From positions 1 through 7,199 of the forward strand of contig JAOFKK010000052.1 in NCBI GenBank assembly GCA_028040005.1: a stretch of 7,199 nt of DNA, given 5' to 3'. The notes under the pieces were generated by a model, which was not told the DNA's origin, searched no databases, and saw only the letters and a program-made list of their open reading frames with translations. This document shows, one piece after another, positions 1 through 5,500 of this stretch (its first letter is position 1; every line of letters begins with the position of its first letter). This stretch comes from Rickettsiales bacterium. Lineage in GTDB: Bacteria > Pseudomonadota > Alphaproteobacteria > Rickettsiales > UBA1997. Made by a program: the position numbers and the translations under genes.

Positions 1-636
1 ACTATCAGAGGCATATTGACTACCTCTGTCTGAGTGCCAAACTAACCCTTTCTTGGGTTTTCTTTTCCAGATTGCCATTGTTAGAGCGTCATTAACAAGT
101 TTTGACCTCATATTATCCGCCATAGACCAGCCAATAATTTGCCTTGAATAAAGATCAATTACAGTTGCTAGATATAACCATCCTTCTGATGTAGGAATAT
201 AAGTTATGTCTCCTACCCAATACTTATTAGGATAAATAACATCAAAATTTCTATTTAATAAATTAGGAGATATTGGCTTGTTATGCCTTGAGTCAGTTGT
301 AACTTTAAACTTGCGTTTAGTTTTACAGGTAAGCTCTGCTATTGCCATTAATTTACCAATTCTGCGTCTACTGATAAATATATCATTTTCTGATAACTTT
401 TTGCTAATTCTTCTGGTTCCATAAATATAGCGATTTTGAATAAATATTTCTTTAATCATTTTTATTAATCTTATATTTTCTTGATCCCTATTACTGATTG
501 GACGACCTAGCCATTCATAATATCCACTACGCGAAACTTTCATAAAGTTACACAAAGTAGAGATAGAAAAATCATTCCTATTATTTTTAATCCATGCGTA
601 TTTTACTGGGATTCCTTTGCAAAATACGCGGCAGCC
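1..636 (-). CDS. IS3-family transposase OrfB (DDE integrase core), partial, made as an OrfAB frameshift fusion
   Basis: This is the catalytic half of the IS3 transposase, which performs DNA cleavage and strand transfer. I translated the minus strand by hand in the frame whose last codon is bases 1-3, and it stays open from the slippage site to the window edge. Near its start it reads YAWIKNN and then [14 protein letters not shown], typical of IS3 OrfB. An HTH_21-like stretch follows ([10 protein letters not shown], then RRRIGKLM). The integrase core shows the first catalytic Asp in WVGDITYIP (codon 208-210) and the second in [11 protein letters not shown] (codon 28-30). In OrfAB fusion numbering these are D231 and D291, a normal IS3 spacing. 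The final Glu of the DD(35)E triad should lie roughly 80 bases past the window edge. There is no good independent start codon early in the frame, so expression by -1 frameshifting from OrfA is expected. Confidence 0.88.
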
Positions 637-642
637 TTTTTT
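596..642 (-). promoter_or_regulatory. Programmed -1 ribosomal frameshift signal (slippery heptamer plus stem-loop)
   Basis: On the minus strand the heptamer A_AAA_AAG occupies 642-636 and is in phase with the OrfA codons TTA AAA AAG. After a 6-base spacer (635-630, GCTGCC) comes a perfect 9-bp stem: GCGTATTTT (629-621) pairs with AAAATACGC (604-596). The stem can extend by one G-U pair around a loop of about 14-16 bases. A -1 slip leads directly into the open OrfB frame (next codon GGC, 636-634). Heptamer phase, spacing and stem all match the frameshift signals known from IS3-family elements. Activity is inferred. Confidence 0.88.
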
Positions 643-899
643 AACAAATCTCTTTCCTGTTTAACTATTGAGAGTTCCTTTTTAAGTTTTCTCACCTCAT
701 CAAAATGACATTCACTATTTTTTACCATATTATTAGATTCTTTAGAATTTGATTGATTTCTTATCCATGTATGTAGAGTGTTGATATTAATCCCTAGATT
801 TCTAGCTGTATGAGATATTGGCTGTTCCGATTCTAATGCTAATTTTATAGATGAAGATCTGAATTCTGAAGAGTAATTATTGCGTTTTTGATTGGACAT
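603..899 (-). CDS. IS3-family transposase OrfA (helix-turn-helix/leucine zipper subunit)
   Basis: This 98-residue protein is the DNA-binding and regulatory partner of an IS3 transposase. Residues about 9-48 form an HTH_Tnp_1-type helix-turn-helix ([11 protein letters not shown], then [20 protein letters not shown]). Residues about 69-87 form a heptad-patterned coiled coil ([18 protein letters not shown]) used for OrfA/OrfAB multimerisation. The ending [11 protein letters not shown] is characteristic of the IS3 and related subgroups. Lys87 and Lys88 are encoded by the slippery heptamer where part of the ribosomes shift to the OrfB frame. The stop codon at 603-605 sits at the foot of the stimulatory hairpin. 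The start ATG at 897-899 lies just inside the presumed terminal repeat; no strong Shine-Dalgarno sequence precedes it. Confidence 0.9.
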   Translation of the reverse strand: MSNQKRNNYSSEFRSSSIKLALESEQPISHTARNLGININTLHTWIRNQSNSKESNNMVKNSECHFDEVRKLKKELSIVKQERDLLKKAAAYFAKESQ

Positions 900-926
900 A
901 ATTTTTATTAATAATTGTTAAAAATC

Positions 927-948
927 TGTCCGGAGAAGTGTAGCCACA
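927..948 (-). repeat. Presumed left terminal inverted repeat of the IS3-family element
   Basis: Read on the minus strand, the sequence just upstream of OrfA begins TGTGGCTACAC and ends in CTCCGGACA, after which AT-rich leader runs into the OrfA start. IS3-family ends begin with TG, and several, such as those of IS2 and IS3, carry an internal AGACA or GGACA block, so the match is good. The partner repeat is outside the window, so the exact outer base (948 or 946) is unproven. Confidence 0.55.
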
Positions 949-955
949 TCATAGA

Positions 956-1034
956 TTGGGAACTACCACTATGCAAAGCTTACATAGAAACTTATTTACT
1001 CTAAATGAGTTATTATATTCAGTTTCATTCCCAA
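956..1034. repeat. Nested inverted repeats beside the IS end
   Basis: The outer arms TTGGGAA (956-962) and TTCCCAA (1028-1034) are perfect 7-bp complements. Inside them lies a compact 10-bp hairpin, AACTTATTTA (989-998) against TAAATGAGTT (1002-1011), with one G-T pair and a 3-base loop. The inner hairpin is AT-rich, and such repeats arise fairly often by chance in this composition, so its function is uncertain. Confidence 0.4.
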
Positions 1035-1041
1035 AGGCATT

Positions 1042-1113
1042 ATGCTAAATTTCTTTACAGAAATATCAAGAAAATTGATATTTTTCTAATATTCTTCTTG
1101 GAAAATTTAGCAT
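1042..1113. repeat. 11-bp inverted repeat with an inner 9-bp hairpin
   Basis: ATGCTAAATTT (1042-1052) and AAATTTAGCAT (1103-1113) are exact reverse complements 50 bases apart. Within them AAATATCAA (1061-1069) and TTGATATTT (1075-1083) form a perfect 9-bp stem over a 5-base loop, followed on the plus strand by TT. The inner hairpin resembles a very weak plus-strand terminator, but it has only one G-C pair. The outer pair could form a cruciform or be the ends of a small palindromic element. Confidence 0.5.
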
Positions 1114-1142
1114 CTGGGTTAAGCCGAGATACATGTAAAATA

Positions 1143-1208
1143 GTACCACTTTGGATCTAACGGCACAGCTGTCGAAAGTTAAATTAGATCCGTTAGGTAG
1201 GAAGGTAC
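1143..1208. repeat. Stem-loop in the G+C-rich island, with two mutually exclusive pairings
   Basis: GTACC (1143-1147) pairs with GGTAC (1204-1208). Inside it, ATCTAACGG (1155-1163) pairs with CCGTTAGGT (1190-1198) as 9 bp with one G-U. A competing pairing uses overlapping bases: GGATCTAA (1153-1160) with TTAGATCC (1184-1191), a perfect 8 bp. The loop contains the palindrome ACAGCTGT (1165-1172). The arms are richer in G and C than anything nearby, so this is the most credible structured element in the intergenic region. Its strand and role are unknown. Confidence 0.5.
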
Positions 1209-1293
1209 GAAAAATGAATTAACTCCTCTCTATAAGAATTGTGTGAGCGATTGGAACCGCTTATGTAATTGCAGCAATTTATGACTAACAAAT

Positions 1294-1893
1294 CTAGTAA
1301 GTTGGATTAATTTCCACTCTATCCTTACTTAAATCTAAATATTCTTCTTTATCATTACAAACCCATTTTAATAATATTTCTTCTGCATTAGAATTTTTAG
1401 AAAATGATTCACATATATTTTCATAATCTTCTATGCTATTATTGGCTTTCATAATCTTAGGCATAGTTTCTTTTAATAAAGATAATGTTTTAGGATCAAT
1501 ATCACCTCTAAATGTTGTTGCTTTTCCATTAGAATTAATAGCAAAGAAGGTATAATTTTTCTTTTCAATTATTAATTCTAATATTTTTCTTACTATAATA
1601 TTGTTTGGGTTTAGTATGACATTATAGGTAACAAAATTATAGAAATGAAAAACAATCTGAATTGCAATTATATTATTATCTTCAATTAGACCAAAGCCAA
1701 ATTTAAATCCTTGATTAGTAATATTGCTTGGAATAAATCTATCAGGTCTAATTATAAAAAATCCAAGATTGTCTTCTCTTTCTTCTAAAATTCCCATAGA
1801 ACAAACTGAATTATCAAAAGATAAAAAATTATTAACAAAAGAAGAGTTTAGAGTAATTTTGGGCAAAAAAGTCAGAATATTATCATTTGTCAT
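1294..1893 (-). CDS. Hypothetical protein, 199 residues, coupled to the response regulator
   Basis: I do not recognise this protein. It looks soluble: there is no signal peptide or clear transmembrane helix. The middle (residues about 43-130) alternates short hydrophobic stretches with turns, as in a mostly beta-strand fold (LGFFIIRPDRF, FKFGFGLIEDNN, AIQIVFHFYNFVTYNVIL, NYTFFAINSNGKATTFRG). The C-terminal third (about 135-190) is charged and probably helical. The ATG at 1891-1893 lies 12 bases after the stop of the response-regulator gene. No Shine-Dalgarno sequence is visible in that gap, so translation may depend on reinitiation from the upstream gene. This close linkage suggests a shared function, such as an output or partner protein for the single-domain regulator, but that is inference. 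A plus-strand open frame over its 5' half is a shadow. Confidence 0.78.
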   Translation of the reverse strand: MTNDNILTFLPKITLNSSFVNNFLSFDNSVCSMGILEEREDNLGFFIIRPDRFIPSNITNQGFKFGFGLIEDNNIIAIQIVFHFYNFVTYNVILNPNNIIVRKILELIIEKKNYTFFAINSNGKATTFRGDIDPKTLSLLKETMPKIMKANNSIEDYENICESFSKNSNAEEILLKWVCNDKEEYLDLSKDRVEINPTY

Positions 1894-1905
1894 AACTTTG
1901 AGTTA

Positions 1906-2496
1906 TTAGATTGTAGAATCATTAAATGTCCTATCAATTGATTTAAGAATAGATGTAAGATTTTCTTTATTTTCTAATATATCTTTCTTTCTAAAGAAAG
2001 AATTAGCATCACCATTTTTCTTGATAGATTTAACAATTGTAGAAACTTTATTATCACTTGAAAATATCATAATGGGAACTTTATTATTTTTTAATTTTAA
2101 ATCTTTTAAGATTGCATTTCCACTAACATTTGGTAAATATAAATCTAGAATAATAAAATCAACTTCACTTGGTTTTATAGTTAGATAATTTATATCTCTA
2201 CCATGAACTAAAAATTCAAATGCTTCAAATCCATCTTTTATTAGATGAGGAACATATCCTGCATTTTTAATAAATCTTTCTAATATTGTGGAAACAACAT
2301 CATTATCTTCAATAATTAGAATATTTCTTTTAATGAAATTATTTTTTGAAGGTAAGTATCTTTCTTGATATTCGTAATTTTGCACCATATTACGATCCTC
2401 CTTTTCTATTCTTTCTGCGACCTTAATTTCTTCATCGTAAGTTATAGAGTTACGATTATTTGTTAAATCATGTTCTGTTAAATCTTTTATAATCAT
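1906..2496 (-). CDS. Single-domain response regulator (REC receiver domain)
   Basis: This is a CheY/Spo0F-like receiver protein that accepts a phosphoryl group from a histidine kinase. The REC domain spans residues about 58-190. It shows the acidic pocket E63-D64 in ILIIEDND, the phospho-acceptor D118 in FIILDLYLPNVSG, the switch Ser146 (the usual Thr/Ser place) in PIMIFSSDN, and the conserved Lys170 in SFFRKKD, where the usual following Pro is Lys. No DNA-binding or enzymatic output domain follows, so it must act through a partner. No kinase gene is in the window. The first 57 residues are a polar extension. The start is uncertain: the long frame begins at 2496 without a good ribosome site, while Met37 (2386-2388) has a strong Shine-Dalgarno sequence and would give 160 residues with an intact REC domain. 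The gene lies 78 bases after the relaxase gene and 12 bases before the next gene. Confidence 0.9.
   Translation of the reverse strand: MIIKDLTEHDLTNNRNSITYDEEIKVAERIEKEDRNMVQNYEYQERYLPSKNNFIKRNILIIEDNDVVSTILERFIKNAGYVPHLIKDGFEAFEFLVHGRDINYLTIKPSEVDFIILDLYLPNVSGNAILKDLKLKNNKVPIMIFSSDNKVSTIVKSIKKNGDANSFFRKKDILENKENLTSILKSIDRTFNDSTI
2397..2403 (-). promoter_or_regulatory. Strong internal Shine-Dalgarno site (AAGGAGG) before Met37 of the response regulator
   Basis: On the minus strand AAGGAGG is followed by an 8-base spacer and the in-frame ATG at 2388-2386. No comparable site precedes the other start codons in this AT-rich window. It either marks the true start of a 160-residue regulator or allows a second, shorter product. 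Against a pure misannotation, the 36 upstream codons are free of stops, which would happen by chance only occasionally at this base composition. Confidence 0.6.
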
Positions 2497-2574
2497 AGTA
2501 ATAATTTACAAAAATTAATAGGTTATTATTTTACTTCTATTTTATTGTCATCTTCTATCTTAAAGATATTATAT

Positions 2575-5500
2575 TCATTTCACTATTTCAATATTTTTAC
2601 TATAATTTTTTACCCCTTCTAAATGTAAATAATTCTCCTTATTATGCAATTGCTCTTTGAGATGATCAATTCCATAATGTTTGTGAAGATCATTGAAGTC
2701 TGATAGGAGTTTTATATGATCTTTATTTTCTGGATTTTTGAAGTGTGGTAATATTACTTTGGCATTATATTTTTTTGCTGTTTCAATTGCTTTTTGTTTA
2801 CCTGTATTTTGAGATTTTTCTTCTATCTTATTGGTTTCTTTATTTCTTTTGAATCTGTCATTATCGGCGGCGATGATAAAATTTTTATCTTTAAATTTTG
2901 TTGTTAATTCCTTTAGGGTTTTTTCAATATTGCCTGCATCAAAGCAAGCTATTGTAGGGCAATTTGTGGCTTGATTAATACTTATTGCTGTTGCAACACC
3001 TTCGGCTAGATAAATAGTTTTTTCATTTTCTTTTGCTGTTCCTTTAATAAGGAAGAAATTACCTTGTTTTTCTGCTCCTTTGAGGAATCTTTTATTACCT
3101 TTTGCGTCTATTGATTGAATGGTTCTGATTTGATTATCTTTGTTCTTGGCCGATATTAATAATCTGTTATCTTTGGTAATTATTATGTCATTTTTGTTAT
3201 TTAATATTTTTTTATTATTATTGAGGTTTTTTTCTTTGAGATAGGAATGATTTTTAATTCTTTCTTCTCTTAATTTAGGATCTTGATTGATTTTTTGATT
3301 TTTATGATAATTGAAGAGTTTTTCCGCTTCCTTTGCCTTATTATTATAATTTATTTTATTTTGTAATTTCTGTTCTGTTTTTCTTTGTTGTGATTGGCTT
3401 TCTATTTGTTCTTTGGTTTTGATTTTAGATTTAATTTCTTGGATTTTATTCTTATCTTTAAGTTCATTATCATTTAAGCCATAAAGGGTTTTTTCGGTAT
3501 CTGTTAATTTAATATTACCAATACCCCATCTAAGATCATCATCTGTCCTAAAGTCCCTTATATAGCCTGCTTTACCATGCCAGATGAGAGATAATGAATT
3601 ATTTTTACCAAATCTATAGGAATGTGATTGATTGTTAAAAGCACTATCTATCGCTTGATCCATTTTTGATAGATCAGAATTATTGAAGTTATTAATAATT
3701 TCATTTGTTAGATGTTGCTTAATTTCATGATCAGGTAGGTTATTTAGAATATATTGTCTTTTATCTTGATAGGATAATTTTGTTGTTGTTTTGGTTGATT
3801 TATCTGATTTATTTGATCTGATTGATTGAGCTTTCCCTTTTTTATTATACTTATTTTCTACATCAGTTAGTGATGCTTTTTGTCTTAATTGTATTTGTTT
3901 GAATGATTCATTTATTTTGGCCTTCTTTTCTTCTTCACTGATAACAAATAAATTCTTGTGAGGCTCGATTATTTTATCTATTGATGTTCCTGTAAAATTA
4001 TCTGATTTTGTTAAATTAGGATTTATGTTTTCTGTGCTTAGTTCTTTTGTTCTTGTTATATCTCTTTGCTTGCTATAGAATTTATTAAAATCTTGATTAT
4101 TTGATAATGCTAATTGATATTTATTATAAGAATTTTGTGATTTTAATTGTTTAAAAAGATTTTCTTTTAATGTTATTTTTTCGGCCAATAGGGAGTTATT
4201 ATTATATCTAGCATTAATCATTGCAGTTTCATCTGATCTTTTATTTTCATAATTATTGGCAATTTGTTTGATTAATTCTTCCTTACTATCTGTTATAATA
4301 TGGATATTATCTTTTGCTCTGGTGACAGCAACGAGAGTATTTCTAGCATCAGCTAAATGTTTGAAGTAACTCTCTAATACAATAATAACATTATTTTGAG
4401 TTTTACCTTGTGATTTGTAATTAGTTAGACAATAGCCATAATCAGAATGTGATAAGATATGTTTATGATCATCGTGATTTAGATCTAAATTTATGATTTC
4501 ATTGCTATCGCTTATTTGTAATGCCATATGATTAGATTCTCTGTCAATATTGGTAATGGTTGCAATAGTGGAATTAATTAATTTAGGTATTTCTAATTTA
4601 TTTTCTTTATCTTTATGTTTATCTTTAAATTGATTGGCTTCTTCTGTTTTTCTGGTAAAGATGATTTTTTCATTTTGGCAATATTGTCTTGCTTCTTGTT
4701 TGTAGATTTCGATATTTTCTAATAAAGAATTTGCTTTAGCAGGATCAAATATTACTAATTTTCCTTTATTATGTTCATCCTTATTATTGATAGATTCTAG
4801 AAGAAGGGTTTGATTATTATCATTTATTTTACTTACCTTAAAATATTCATTTTTATTGATATTGAATCTTCTTATTGCCTTGTTAAATAATAGGATGTGG
4901 TTTTTTTCATAAAAATAGTAATTTGATTTTTGCGCTATGGTTAAATTTTCATTGGTAAGGATATTCTTGGTAATAGATTTATCTTTATTAAGCGGTAACT
5001 GATCTCTTACATATTGATTAATTAAATGTCTTGTGGAGTTGCTTGGGGTAATTAATAAAGTGTTTTCTTGTTCTTTTTTGTTAAAATCATGATATAATAT
5101 TGCAGCTGCTTTGGCAGTATGATCATTGCTAACATAATATTTTTTATTTTTCTCGGAATAATCTAAATCTAGTAATTCTGGATGATTACTGCAATCAAGA
5201 AAATTTGATCCTACTTTTTTAAAGACTGATTCAAAATCTTTTGCATAGGAGCTATAAGCAATTGCTTTGGCTATCTGATTATTTTGTCTTACAATATCAG
5301 TCATTTTAGCAATCTTTAGATCTTCCTTTTGCATCTGATGAAAAGGTATTCCTGATTCGATTGATAATTCTTGACTCTTATCTCCTAGAAACGCTAATTT
5401 TAAATTAAAAATTTTTGAGATATTCAATAAATCATTCATTTGACTAGATCCAATCATAGATGATTCATCAATTAAGATAATTTTGTTTTTATAAAGTGTC

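Larger units (their letters stand above)
1..948 (-). mobile_element. IS3-family insertion sequence, partial (cut by window start)
   Basis: The segment has the standard IS3 layout: a terminal repeat beginning TG, a short OrfA with a helix-turn-helix and leucine zipper, and OrfB in the -1 frame with the DDE integrase core. The two are joined by an A_AAA_AAG slippage site. Both reading frames are intact within the window, so the copy may be active. The distal end, including the third catalytic residue and the second terminal repeat, lies beyond base 1, so target-site duplication cannot be tested. The outer boundary at 948 is inferred from the TG/CA end rule and the IS3-like GGACA motif. It inserted downstream of the 199-residue gene and is transcribed in the same direction as the conjugation genes. 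Confidence 0.85.
949..1293. other. Intergenic region without a convincing gene; repeats and a G+C-rich island
   Basis: About 345 bases separate the IS end from the 199-residue gene. I find no tRNA, rRNA or recognisable protein family here. The longest open stretch I read is a 51-codon plus-strand frame from an ATG at 1005 to a stop at 1158-1160. It lacks a ribosome binding site and overlaps inverted repeats, so I do not call it a gene. The segment holds several inverted repeats, listed separately. Bases 1111-1260 contain 61 G or C out of 150 (about 41%), whereas two 60-base lines of the next gene contain about 20-22%. A structured RNA, a remnant of an older element, or part of a transfer or replication site are all possible. 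Confidence 0.6.

Noticed and set aside
1061..1090. Hairpin followed by T residues as a plus-strand terminator
   Set aside because: The stem has a single G-C pair and there is no plus-strand gene ending here.
1155..1198. Resemblance to an integron attC site: ATCTAAC fits RYYYAAC and GTTAGGT fits GTTRRRY, in the right order and complementary
   Set aside because: The span is only 44 bases, shorter than known attC sites, no L boxes or extrahelical bases can be assigned, and there is no integron integrase or second site in the window. The degenerate motifs can match by chance.
1111..1260. G+C-rich island as a tRNA, SRP RNA, tmRNA, group II intron domain V or rRNA fragment
   Set aside because: No cloverleaf, no conserved SRP tetraloop region, no tmRNA ends, no domain V core and no rRNA segment could be recognised by eye.
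1724..1909. 61-codon plus-strand open frame over the start of the 199-residue gene
   Set aside because: It is antisense to a better-supported gene, has no ribosome site, and its residues look like a reverse reading of the AT-rich gene rather than a protein family.
2497..2574. Terminator or separate promoter between the relaxase and regulator genes
   Set aside because: Only short AT palindromes such as ATCTTAAAGAT (2557-2567) are present, without a G-C stem and T-run, so read-through is the simpler reading.
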